Assembly (NCBI GenBank): GCA_030789695.1
Contig: CM061134.1
Location: 67,245,486 to 67,309,485, forward strand
Length of the DNA: 64,000 nucleotides
Direction of reading: 5' to 3'
Source of the DNA: Scilla litardierei
Taxonomy: Eukaryota; Streptophyta; Magnoliopsida; Asparagales; Asparagaceae
Below the pieces are notes generated by a model. It was not told the origin of the DNA. It did not search any database and worked only from the letters and a program-made list of their open reading frames with translations. Positions 43,945 through 55,384 of the stretch are shown here, piece after piece. Numbering within the stretch: position 1 is the first letter of the stretch; every line of letters begins with the position of its first letter. Made by a program: the position numbers and the translations under genes.

Positions 43945-45634
43945 TGATGTGTCCATATTTTATATCATTTCCATATCATTATCCCATCGCATTGCATAGC
44001 ATTTCCGCACCCAAAACCCACTTTTTACTTCGATTCTGCATTTTTGATGATATTTTCGAGTTTCGTAGTGTTTCGTGAATTTTCAGGGATTTTGGAGCGA
44101 TTTGGACCCCCGCTTGGGTATGGACACATTCGACGTGCTCATGAGCTTGTTGGCAGGGCTCTGGAGGAGTTCACCGTGTTTTCGGAGCCGTTGGAGGAGA
44201 GAAAGGAGAGAGAGACAGAGGGAGCAGAGAGAGAAGCCCTTGCTGTAGCATATGTTTTCCCAGAAAATACTCGGCCCGAGTAGCTTGCTACTTGGACCGA
44301 GTCATATCATTTTGAAGAACGGACAGATACGGGCTGACTCGGACCGAGCAGCTCATCTGCTCGGTCGAGCAGCCCCATGCGACACAACCCGAGTAGGCGC
44401 CCGAGCAGTGTTCGAGAACTAGACCGAGCCGACCCTACTCGGACCGAGCAGAGACTACTCGGTCCGGGTAGGTCGATTTTCAGATCTCTGAGAGGTCGAG
44501 TAGCTTGTCTACGCGGACCAAGCCACTGACCGAGCTACGCTACTCGGACCAAGTCACCTGCTCGGTCGGCACCTCCCAGGACATTTTTGGAAAGATTTTG
44601 AAACGCGCGATGCACGTGATTTAGGCAGCAGCTGAAGCTCGCGATTGCAGGCTTGGCTCTGGGAGATCATTCTAGCTTCGATTTTTGGAGAATTTTTGGG
44701 GAGAGCTCCGGCCATTCTTGTAGGAATTTTTCTGGATTAATTCTTGTAGCGAATTTTGGATCGATAATTGAGGATTATTGCTTTTTATACTTTTCTGGAT
44801 CTGTTCTTCGTTCGTTCTCACTGTAAGTTATTTTAGCCCTAATTTCTTTATTGCTAAAATGTTTTCCTCTGTGAAATTGATATTTTTGTGTGTTCCTATT
44901 GCGATGTCTGAGTAGATCAATTCTAGGGTTGATGGATTAGCCCTAGGATTTTAGGGAGAAAATGTAGATCTGGATCCCTACGTTGAATTAGGGATTGGGT
45001 TGTATTTCGGTAGATCCTATCGAATCCATAGATCGATCTACCGAATCCATAGATAACCGTACTGAGATCATGCCCACGGTCTGTGGAATTGATGTGCTTA
45101 AGGGGTATCTAGGGATTCGAATAGGGAAATCGATGGATCCAACCAAGGCACATGACCATGCCCGGCTCGCGCCTTGAGGGGATCCATCGACGAACTATAC
45201 CGCTACGTTGACGGCTACCGCCATTGCGTCAATAAGAGCCACTGAAATACCCCGCAATTCTAACCCATGAGAGTGGTACGAATTGGGGGATTAATTCCCT
45301 AGCCCTAATGCAATGTGAGGATCCGATCCCAACATCAACCTCCAACGATCCTAGTGGAGATCCCTAAAGCCCTAGTTCTTTTTATTATATTACACAACAA
45401 CAACAATCAACCCAAATCTTTCACTCCGACCGCTACCCTACTTCTATATTTAGAAATAGACTGAGTATATTATAGACACTATCATTGTCCCTGTGGGATT
45501 CGACTATCTTTTATACTATAACTCGACACCGTCCATTTGTGGATTGAGCCCGGAGTATTAGCCTAAGGGCCATATTACGCCTGGTGATCGTGACACCGCC
45601 AGGTGGATCCTAGGTGTAGATTGCGGGTGCGTCA
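43945..45634 (+). repeat. E3 3' LTR
   Basis: 1690 bp, TGATGTGTCC to GGGTGCGTCA, uninterrupted, followed by the CTAAT duplication. It shows what the split 5' LTR looked like. The CTCGGNCCGAG array lies at about 44265-44575. Short plus-strand frames here repeat those of the 5' copy and are not genes. Confidence 0.9.
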
Positions 45635-45692
45635 CTAATCTTGAAGAAGATTATTAACGTATTTGACTTAGATATAGTCCAGGGTGTCATAT

Positions 45693-48122
45693 TGTAACGA
45701 CTGGTTTTCATGTATCTGGATTAATTATATTATATATATGTTTTGGTGGATTTTCTCCTTATGCGTGGTTTTCATCTCCGTAGCTTTCATTTTCGATCGT
45801 TTCGTCGTGATTTTCTAGCTTCCTCCTTGGACTCGTCGATTCTGGGGTAAGTCATTCGTGACGGGCTTCATATCGGTCATATCTTATTGTTAGATCAAGC
45901 CTAGGAGTCTTAGGAATCGATCCCGGAGCTTCGCGCTCCATTTCGGAACTTTTTGTGCACGTTAGCTGGTACAAGAAGGGGAACCGATCGACTAGATGAC
46001 GATTTAGTCAGTCGGCAAACCTTCATGGACCGACTAGTGGGCTTTGTAAATTACTCAGGAGTTACTGTTTATCGTTAGTCGGTCTAAGAACATTGGTCGA
46101 CCGACTAGGTTGCAAACTAGTCGGTCAGCAATTGTTCTTTAACCGACTAGCTCTATGATCATTTTGATACCAAGTACTATTCATTCTTAGTCGGTCTAAG
46201 AACGTTCATCGACCGACTAGATGATAAACTAGTCGGTCAGTAGTTGTTCGTTGACCGACTAAATCTAAATCCTATTTTTATACAGGAGTTACAGTTTGGA
46301 CTTAGTCGGTCTGCGTTGGTCAACCGACCGACTAGTTCCCAAACTAGTCGGTCAGTGGTTGCTCTTTGACCGACTAATCAGTGTCGAAACCCTAATTTCT
46401 GGGCAGCCGCCAGCACTTCCTATTTAAACCCCACCCACGATTTCTTTCATCCCTCTTTCATTCTCCTGAGCCATTTTCTCCCCCAAATCACCCTCCAACA
46501 TTTCCCCAAGCCATTCCTTCCTCCCTTGGAGTTTCCCTCTCCATTTTGGTCTACCACCATGCCCTAGGCCATCTCCAACCCCCAAAAATCCCCAAAACCC
46601 CATTTCTCCAGATTTTCCCCATCCATTCCAGATCTGAACCCTAGGTTCCCCGGATCGTTTCTTCCGTTGCCGTGCTTGCTCAGCATCGTTCTTTCGCTTC
46701 CGATACGGTAATAACTCGATCTCTTAATGTTTTCATAACCCATTGTGTTTTTGTGAAACCCTAATAAAACTAGGTTGGATGTTGCTCTAATATTGTTTTG
46801 CCATGGCAGCGATCTCATCTCCGTAGTTAGCATTTGTGTGACGGCCTCGTTGATCGTCATCCTCGGTGCTAGGCAAGTGAAACTTGCCACTTAGGGTTTT
46901 AGGCCATGTCTTAGGCCATTTGCTTGTTGTAGGCGTAAAAGAGACTAGGCGACGAAATGATACTCGCCTAGGCGCAATTTTAGGAACTAGCTTGACAACG
47001 AAGCTAGATCCGACATTTAACATGTTGCACAACTACCATGTCATGTTTAATTTCCATTAACGGTACGCAAATTAATTGTCATGTCATTGCATTCTTTAAG
47101 TGTTCGCGTGATTGCGTAGCTCCGCTACACCTTGTGAAATGATTGAGGCTAGGTGCACCCCTATGCCAAAAGAAATACGCTCATGGTTTGTGATCCAGGA
47201 AACGAGCTCTTGTGCGGGATAACCCTGGCTCATTTACTGAGCTCATGTACAGGGACCTTGGCTCGTTTACATGTGGGAGGGGTAAGGGTTAAGTGGCCAT
47301 TCAACTGGGAGTCTGCCCGATCAGCAACTGCAGTTGTAAGGCATAAACTCTGGGTTCTGGGGTAGTGTTAAGCGGCCAATCAGTGTGAACGTCCAACAGT
47401 TCAGCTGTAAGGCGTAACATCTACAAACAACGTGAAACGTGACTAGTGAAAAGATTGAGATTGTTAGTAGCTTGGCTACTCTTGACATGCCCTGATAAAT
47501 TGTTCTCTTGTACTTATTGTTTCACCATGTCTTACTTGTGCACTCATACCATAACTGCCATGTCATGCATACTATAACTGCTAGGTTGTTAGTTCGCCTT
47601 CCTTTCAGTTTCCTTACCCAAGTCTTTTAGACTTGCTGACATGTGCCCCTTTACTCTTTTGGGTGACACATGTTAGATCTCGAGCCTGAGTTTGTCGCTG
47701 AGGACGTGGTGGTTGCTGACGTTGAGTCAGAACCCGCGTTGATCGAGGACTTCGTGGACACTGGAGATCAGTCTTAGTGTCCTCGTAGAGCTTTCCCTAT
47801 TGCTTTAGACTGCTTTTAGTTATCGGTGTGTAGCACCTATACTTTGTTGTTGTTTGTTGTGTTGGCCGTGTGTTAGGCCTTTAGACTCTTTCTTTTAGCC
47901 TGGTGGCTTTTCTGGATGTTGAACTTACTTTTAATGTTGGACAAATTCTGAGATTTGAGATTTTATTTCTGTCTCTCCTTGTGTTATTATTGTTGTTCTG
48001 TTTGTGGTTACAGGGACCTGCTTATGTTTTATTGACGCTTATCGGGTTTGGGGCTTCACAGCTCCACTCTCGTGCTGACCTTTTCACGTCTCGCCTCCAT
48101 TTTAGGGAAGCGGGGCATGACA
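45693..48122 (+). repeat. E6 5' LTR
   Basis: 2430 bp, TGTAACGACT to GGCATGACA. It contains four tandem units of about 113 bp with palindromes (45983-46378) and a TATA-like TATTTAAA at 46421-46428 about 45 bp downstream. The LTR is long for the lineage. The minus-strand frames of 81 and 108 codons recur in the other LTR but resemble no protein I know. Confidence 0.9.
45983..46428 (+). promoter_or_regulatory. E6 LTR promoter: 113-bp repeat array and TATA box
   Basis: Three perfect hairpins with arms GACCGACTAG and CTAGTCGGTC lie at 46099-46126, 46211-46238 and 46326-46353, spaced 112 and 115 bp; each loop is 8 nt and ends in AAA. A decayed fourth unit precedes them. Single GACCGACTA words fall between. 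The TATA-like box follows at 46421. The same layout is in the 3' LTR (hairpins from 53355, 53467, 53582; box 53677-53684). Confidence 0.75.
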
Positions 48123-49397
48123 GGTTTTGTTGGTGGCCCATGCATGTCCTTCTGTAACTGCGATTATCGGAATGACGGTAATAATATTAGAATGTCCAAT
48201 AAACTAAGTTCGACGTCCGAGTCATAAGCTATGAGTCTAATCTGCTTCGTTTTCTGTGTCATTAGATGGCAGGAAGGCGATTCACCCGTGGTGGAGGTAG
48301 TGGTGCGTCCCCTCATGACGAGGAGCCTGAGCGGGAACCCACCAATGGAGAGATGATGCGGATGATGCTTCAGATGATGCAGGTGCAGCAGGGCGTGCTC
48401 CTGCAAGTCCAGAATGCTCCAGTTGTTCGAGCTAGTCGGGCAATCCAGGATGCCCCTCGCTCCGAGCCGGGAGCAAAGCAATTTCAGGAGCTGGGTCCCA
48501 CATATTTTGATGGGTCTGAGGGTCCTCTGGCTGCCGATGAGTGGATTCGGAACATTGAGGATAACTTGAAGATGGCCAAGATCACCCCGGCTGGATGGGT
48601 TGATTTGGCGAAGAGGCAACTCAAGGATAATGCTCGGAACTGGTGGGATGCGGAAGAGAAGATGCTGGTGGATCCGATATCTTGGGCTACCTTTAAGTCC
48701 AGGTTTGATGAGGAGTTCTTTCCGAAGGCTGCTAGGAAGGAGATGCTGCAGCGCTTTATTGATCTGAAGCAAGGGAGCTTGACGGTGGACCTGTACCACC
48801 AAGAGTTCACTAGGCTGAGTCTGTTCGCACCGAAGATGGTGCAAGATGCCGATGAGAAAGCTCAGAGGTTCCTGTAGGGACTTGCTTTAGAGCTTCAGAG
48901 TTTTGTGTCTTCCTTTGATCTGGACTCTTATAAGAAGGTTCTGGTCGCTGCGAGGAGGCAGGAGCTGAACCTGAGTCAGAGGAGAGGACATGTTTCTGGT
49001 GCTGGGAAGAAGCCTATGGAGCAGGCCAGGGCGGTGGTTAGGCCTGGTTTCAAGCCTAATCAGCCAAATCAGTTCAAGAGGCCAGGAGGGCCTAATCAGA
49101 AGACTTGCCATTTCTGCGGCAAGCCTGGCCACATCAAGGATCAGTGTAGGAAGTTTCTGGGCCAGTGTTTGGTTTGTGGTGATGCTTCTCATGTCGCGAA
49201 GGATTGTCGGCATGCGAATCAGCTGCAGAGGGCACCTGTTGTAGCACAGCCGTTGCAGCAGAGAGTGCCTGTTCCTGCCAGTCGTGGAGCAGCTCTTGTT
49301 CCTCAGAGGCAGGCCTTTCAGCAGGCTTTTCCGCCGAGGAGGAAGGCTTTTCTGATTACCGCTGTGGAGAGCGAGGCTGTGGATGAGGTTATCACAG

Positions 49398-49510
49398 GTA
49401 ACTCTCCTTCCAGCTGTTCCTTTCTTATTTGGCTTTGTTTGTTAGATTATGTTGTTTGCTTGAACATGATTGGTTGCTAGACTAGGGCTTGATTGTTAGA
49501 CTGTTTGTAG
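49398..49510 (+). other. Putative E6 intron 1, between Gag and protease
   Basis: Donor ATCACAG|GTAACT, acceptor TTTGTAG|GTGTG, 113 nt, T-rich. It is a phase 1 intron: removal joins VIT-G-VILV and runs into the protease. Retained, the Gag frame stops at 49479-49481 inside the intron. Confidence 0.75.
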
Positions 49511-51930
49511 GTGTGATTTTGGTGTGCACATTCCCTGCACGAGTCCTCTTTGACTCAGGTGCATCGATGTGCATTATTTCTCGAAGCTTCGTGGAGAAGC
49601 ATTCCTTGTCGACGTCCCCTCTTTCCAAGAGTTGGAATATCGTTACAGGGAATGGCGTGGTCTCGGTGCATCTTGGTTGCAATTCTTGCTCGTTGGTGGT
49701 TTGTGGACATGAGCTTTACGCTGACTTCATTGTCCACGACATCATCAACTATGATGCAGTTCTTGGGATGGACTGGCTTGCGAGCTTCTATGCTATGATC
49801 GACTGTCGGAGGAAGAAGGTGGTGTTCGAGATTCCCGGACATCCAGTATTTGAGTTCAGTCGAGGTGGCAGCTCGCTCGGTCCGGTCAGGTTTCGGGCCA
49901 GGCCAGTGGAGATTGTGGCTATGCAGATGGAGCTGGAGAGGCCAGCTGTGGTGCGTGATTTCGATGACGTCTTCCCCGAGGAGATGTCTGGTTTGCCACC
50001 TGATCGAGCTTTAGAATTTTCTATTGATCTTGTTCCAGGAGCGCAACCGATTTCGAAGGCGCCGTATCGTATGGCGCCCGCTGAGCTGGAGGAATTGCGG
50101 AAGCAGCTGAATGAGCTTTTGCCGAAGGGTTATATCAACCCCAGTGTGTCTCCGTGGGGAGCACCGGTGCTGCTGGTGAAGAAGAAGGATGGTTCGCGTC
50201 GCATGTGCGTGGACTACCGGGAGGTGAATGCGGTGACCTTCAAGAATAAATACCCGTTGCCTCGCATCGATGATATTTTTGACCAGCTTGGAGGTTCGAG
50301 GGTGTTTTCGAAGTTGGATCTGAGGAGTGGTTATCATCAGCTGAAGGTGAAGAAGGGAGATGTTCCGAAGACAGCATTCAGGACGAAGTATGGACACTAC
50401 GAGTTTGTGGTTATGCCTTTCGGTGTAACCAATGCACCCGCAGTTTTCATGAATCTGATGAATCTGATCTTCTACGACTTTTTAGATAAGTTTGTCGTTA
50501 TCTTTATTGACGACATTCTGATCTATTCTAAGTCGGAGGAGGAGCATGCATCGCACTTGAGGACAGTTTTGGAGATTCTGAGGAAGCATCGGTTGTATGC
50601 TAAATTTTCGAAGTGCGAGTTTTGGCTGGACAGAGTTGCTTTTCTCGGGCATGTGGTGACTGGAGATGGTATTTCAGTGGATCCTGAGAAGATCAGGGCC
50701 ATCAGATAGTGGCATGTTCCGCACTCAGCGTCTGAGATCTGGAGTTTCCTTGGGCTTGCTGGTTACTATCGGCGCTTCATTAAGGACGTTTCCCGTATTG
50801 CCGAGCCGATGACCAGATTGATGCGGAAGGATGTACCTTTTGTTTGGTCGGGTGATTGTGAGAATGCTTTTGGTGTTCTGAGGGAGAGTTTGATGACTGC
50901 CCCTATTCTTGTTGTGCCTGATCGCAGCGATGGATTTGAGATCTTTTGTGATGCTTCTGGCAAGGGTCTAGGTTGTGTGTTGCATCAGCACAGGCATGTT
51001 GTGGTGTATGCATCTCGTCAGCTCAAGGCTCATGAGAAGAATTACCCGACGCATGACTTGGAGTTGGCTGCTGTTGTGTTTGCGCTCAAGATTTGGAGGC
51101 ACTTCTTGCTGAGTGAGAAAGTGAAGATCTTCACCGATCACAAAAGCTTGAAGTATATTTTTACTCAGAATGAGATCAACATGCGACAGCGTCGATGGTT
51201 GGAGCTCATGGCGGATTATGAGATTGATTTGCAGTATCACCCTGGTAAGGTGAATGTGGTTCCTGATGCGCTGAGTAGGCTTCCGGCAGTGATGTTATTG
51301 ACGTCACAGTGGAGATTGCAGCAGGATTTTTGCGAGTCTGGTGTTGAGGTCGTTCTTCCTGGGGAGGCTTCTTCGTTGATGTGTATGCAGATACAGTCGA
51401 CGATCGTGGATCGGATCAAGGCTGGCCAGGCTGAGGATCCGAAGCTGGTGAAGATTCGGGAGCAGGTGGAAGCCGGTTTGCGGACTGACTTTTTGATTCA
51501 TGAGGATGGCTCGCTGAGTTTTGGAGCTAGGTTGTGTGTGCCAGCTGGGGATATTAGAGAGGAGTTGATGGTAGAGGCACATAGTTTGCCGTATTCTGTG
51601 CATCCTGGTGGGACCAAGATGTACAAGGATCTTCGTCTGAACTATTGGTGGCATGGCATGAAGAGGAGCATGGCTCGGAGTGTAGCCAAGTGTTTGGTTT
51701 GCCAGCAAGTGCATGCGGAGTATCAGCATACGGCTGGGTTGCTACAACCGCTTCCGATTCCGGAGTGGAAATGGCAACACATCACTATGGATTTCGTGAC
51801 TGGACTACCTCGGAGTCCGAAGCAGAATGACATGATTTGGGTGATCGTAGATCGATTGACCAAATCCGCGCACTTTATTCCATTCCGAGTGGGACAGTCC
51901 ACTGAGGCGCTAGCGAGGAGATATATAGAG

Positions 51931-52000
51931 GTAAATTCTTTTGCTCTCCGTTTTATTTCCTTTTCCTAGTTTAGATAGTGATGTAACGTGAATCATGCAG
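51931..52000 (+). other. Putative E6 intron 2, within integrase
   Basis: Donor ATAGAG|GTAAAT, acceptor CATGCAG|GAGGTC, 70 nt, T-rich, phase 0. Removal joins RRYIE to EVVRLHG with no gained or lost residue compared with related integrases. It falls between the first and second catalytic aspartates. Confidence 0.75.
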
Positions 52001-52949
52001 GAGGTCGTACGACTTCACGGAGTCCCCGTGAGTATCGTGTCGGACAGAGACACGAGGTTCACATCTCAGTTCTGGCAGAGTTTGCAGAAGAGTTTGGGTA
52101 CGCGTCTGAGTTTCAGCACGGCGTACCACCCGCAGACGGATGGCCAGTCCGAGAGGACGATTCAGATCCTGGAGGACATGCTGAGGGCGTGCATGTTGGA
52201 TTTCAAGGGTTCGTGGGAGGACCATCTACATCTGGTAGAGTTTTCTTACAACAACAGCTTCTAGGCGAGTATTAGCAGGGCGCCTTTCGCCGCTCTTTAT
52301 TGGAGGAAATGTCGATCGCCATTGAGTTGGGATGACGTTGGTGATCGGGAGTTCTTGGGGCCTGAGATGATTGTGGAGGCCGTGGATGTTGTCAGGAACA
52401 TTCGGGAGAGGTTGAGGATTGCTCAGGACCATTTTAAGCATTGGGCGGATGCTAAACGCCGTCCTTTGGAGTTTCAGCCGGGCGACCATGTGTTTCTGAG
52501 GATTTCCCCGAATCATGGTGTGATTCGCTTTGGGAAGCGAGGGAAGTTGAGCCCACGATACATTGGACCGTTTGACATTCTGGAGAAAGTTGGCGAGGTA
52601 GCCCACCGCTTAGCCTTGCCGCCATCTTTGGAAGGAGTTCACAATGTTTTCCATGTGTCACAGCTTCGTCGATACATTAGCGATCCATCTCATGCGGTGG
52701 ATTTCTCGGAGATTACCGTTCGCCCCGATATGACGTATGACCAGCAGCCAGTGCAGATTCTGGATAGGCGTCAGAAGTCACTTCGAAACAAGATTGTCAA
52801 TCTTGTGAGGGTGATGTGGTGACACGGCTCGCCAGGAGAGTCTACTTGGGAGAATGAGGATGAGATGCGAGAGCGTTTCCCACTTTTGTTCCCGGACACG
52901 TGAGTGTTGGGAAATTCCAAGGACGGAATTTTTCTTAAGTTGGGGAGGA

Positions 52950-55379
52950 TGTAACGACTGGTTTTCATGTATCTGGATTAATTATATTATATATATGTTT
53001 TGGTGGATTTTCTCCTTATGCGTGGTTTTCGTCTCCGTAGCTTTCATTTTCGATCGTTTCGTCGTGATTTTCTAGCTTCCTCCTTGGACTCGTCGATTCT
53101 GGGGTAAGTCATTCGTGACGGGCTTCATATCGGTCATATCTTATTGTTAGATCAAGCCTAGGAGTCTTAGGAATCGATCCCGGAGCTTCGCGCCCCATTT
53201 CGGAACTTTTTGTGCACGTTAGCCGGTACAAGAAAGGGAACCGACCAACTAGATGACGATTTAGTCGGTCGGCAAACCTTCATGGACCGACTAGTGGGCT
53301 TTGTAAATTACTCTGGAGTTACTGTTTATCGTTGTCGGTCTAAGAACATTGGTCGACCGACTAGGTTGCAAACTAGTCGGTCAGCAATTGTTCTTTAACC
53401 GACTAGCTCTATGATCATTTTGATACCAAGTACTATTCATTCTTAGTCGGTCTAAGAACGTTCATCGACCGACTAGATGATAAACTAGTCGGTCAGTAGT
53501 TGTTCTTTGACCGACTAAATCTAAATCCTATTTTTGTACAGGAGTTACTGTTTGGACTTAGTCGGTCTGCGTTGGTCAACCGACCGACTAGTTCCCAAAC
53601 TAGTCGGTCAGTGGTTGCTCTTTGACCGACTAATCAGTGTCGAAACCCTAATTTCTGGGCAGCCGCCAGCACTTCCTATTTAAACCCCACCCACGATTTC
53701 TTTCATCCCTCTTTCATTCTCCTGAGCCATTTTCTCCCCCAAATCACCCTCCAACATTTCCCCAAGCCATTCCTTCCTCCCTTGGAGTTTTCCTTTCCAT
53801 TTTGGTCTACCACCATGCCCTAGGCCATCTCCAACCCCCAAAAATCCCCAAAACCCCATTTCTCCAGATTTTCCACATCCATTCCAGATCTGAACCCTAG
53901 CTTCCCCGGATCGTTTCTTCCGTTGCCGTGCTTGCTCGGCATCGTTCTTTCGCTTCCGATACGGTAATAACTAGATCTCTTAATGTTTTCATAACCCATT
54001 GTGTTTTTGTGAAACCCTAATAAAACTAGGTTGGATGTTGCTCTAATATTGTTTTGCCATGGCAGCGATCTCATCGCCGTAGTTAGCATTTGTGTGACGG
54101 CCTCGTTGATCGTCATCCTCGGTGCTAGGCAAGTGAAACTTGCCACTTAGGGTTTTAGGCCATGTCTTAGGCCATTTGCTTGTTGTAGGCGTAAAAGAGA
54201 CTAGGCGATGAAATGATACTCGCCTAGGCACAATTTTAGGAACTAGCTTGACAACGAAGCTAGATCTGACATTTATCATGTTGCACAACTACCATGTCAT
54301 GTTTAATTTCCATTAACGGTACGCAAATTAATTGTCATGTCATTGCATTCTTTAAGTGTTCGCGTGATTGCGTAGCTCCGCTACACCTTGTGAAATGATT
54401 GAGGCTAGGTGCACCCCTATGCCAAATGAAATACGCTCCTGGTTTGTGATCCAGGAAATGAGCTCTTGTGCGGGGCAACCCTGGCTCATTTACTGAGCTC
54501 ATGTACAGGGACCTTGGCTCGTTTACATGTGGGAGGGGTAAGGGTTAAGCGGCCATTCAACTGGGAGTCTGCCCGATCAGCAACTGCAGTTGTAAGGCAT
54601 AAACTCTGGGTTCTGGGGTAGTGTTAAGCGGCCAATCAGTGTGAACGTCCAACAGTTCAGCTGTAAGGCGTAAACATCTACAAACAACGTGAAACGTGAC
54701 TAGTGAAAAGATTGAGATTGTTAGTAGCTTGGCTACTCTTGACATGCCCTGATAAATTGTTCTCTTGTACTTATTGTTTCACCATGTCTTACTTGTGCAC
54801 TCATACCATAACTGCCATGTCATGCATACTATAACTGCTAGGTTGTTAGTTCGCCTTCCTTTCAGTTTCCTTACCCAAGTCTTTTAGACTTGCTGACATG
54901 TGCCCCTTTACTCTTTTGGGTGACACATGTTAGATCCCGAGCCTGAGTTTGTCGCTGAGGACGTGGTGGTTGCTGACGTTGAGTCAGAACCCGCGTTGAT
55001 CGAGGACTTCGTGGACACTGGAGATCAGTCTTAGTGTCCTCGTAGAGCTTTCCCTATTGCTTTAGACTGCTTTTAGTTATCGGTGTGTAGCACCCATACT
55101 TTGTTGTTGTTTGTTGTGTTGGCCGTGTGTTAGGCCTTTAGACTCTTTCTTTTAGCCTGGTGGCTTTTCTGGATGTTGAACTTACTTTTAATGTTGGACA
55201 AATTCTGAGATTTGAGATTTTATTTCTGTCTCTCCTTGTGTTATTATTGTTGTTCCGTTTGTGGTTACAGTGACCTGCTTATGTTTTATTGACGCTTATC
55301 GGGTTTGGGGCTTCACAGCTCCACTCTCGTGCGGACCTTTTCACGTCTCGCCTCCATTTTAGGGAAGCGGGGCGTGACA
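52950..55379 (+). repeat. E6 3' LTR
   Basis: 2430 bp partner of the 5' LTR, directly after the polypurine tract, followed by CATAT. Single-base gains and losses (for example in GTTAGTCGG and GCGTAACATC) compensate so lengths are equal. Confidence 0.9.
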
Positions 55380-55384
55380 CATAT

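Larger units (their letters stand above)
16269..45634 (+). mobile_element. E3: non-autonomous Athila-like element
   Basis: It is bounded by CTAAT duplications and LTRs of about 1690 bp. Order: 5' LTR (split by E4), tRNA-Asp primer site, gag-protease, conserved hairpin, palindrome-rich region, putative leader exon and intron (holding E5), Athila-type second ORF, a 3' region with two hairpin-polypurine modules, and the 3' LTR. No RT, RNase H or integrase sequence is present between protease and second ORF. It would need enzymes from another element. Confidence 0.85.
48266..52903 (+). pseudogene. gag-pol: E6 gag-pol with two putative introns
   Basis: Exons 48266-49397, 49511-51930 and 52001-52903 join to 4455 nt, 1485 codons. 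Exon 1 holds the Gag core and two CCHC knuckles (CHFCGKPGHIKDQC, CLVCGDASHVAKDC). Exon 2 holds protease (LFDSGAS), RT (FIDDILIYS), RNase H ([17 protein letters not shown]) and the start of integrase ([18 protein letters not shown]). Exon 3 holds the rest of integrase ([19 protein letters not shown]) and a chromodomain-like end (VQILDRRQK, STWENEDEMRE). Four in-frame stops occur: TAG 48875-48877, TAG 50707-50709, TAG 52262-52264, TGA 52820-52822. Shape is that of a complete element, but this copy is not functional. Confidence 0.8.
45693..55379 (+). mobile_element. E6: Tekay/Del-type chromovirus (Ty3/gypsy)
   Basis: Both LTRs are 2430 bp and differ at about 1% by eye. The flanking CATAT (45688-45692 and 55380-55384) is perfect. 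The element has gag, protease, RT, RNase H, integrase and a C-terminal chromodomain-like segment in the usual order, with a polypurine tract AAGTTGGGGAGGA (52937-52949). The tRNA-iMet primer site expected for this lineage is not seen after the 5' LTR; TGGTGGCCC at 48131 is a possible substitute. It is the youngest element here with full gag-pol content. Confidence 0.9.

Noticed and set aside
45983..46378. Regularly spaced palindromic repeats resembling a CRISPR array
   Set aside because: Repeats are inverted pairs inside a plant LTR with TSDs and gag-pol; no cas genes; not a prokaryotic locus.
46564..47032. Minus-strand frames of 108 and 81 codons in the E6 LTR, repeated at 53820-54288
   Set aside because: Present twice only because the LTR is; no domain and no promoter context on that strand.
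48131..48142. TGGTGGCCCATG as the E6 primer binding site
   Set aside because: It starts 8 bases after the LTR and does not match the iMet complement expected for this lineage; I could not assign a tRNA, so it is not listed as a feature.
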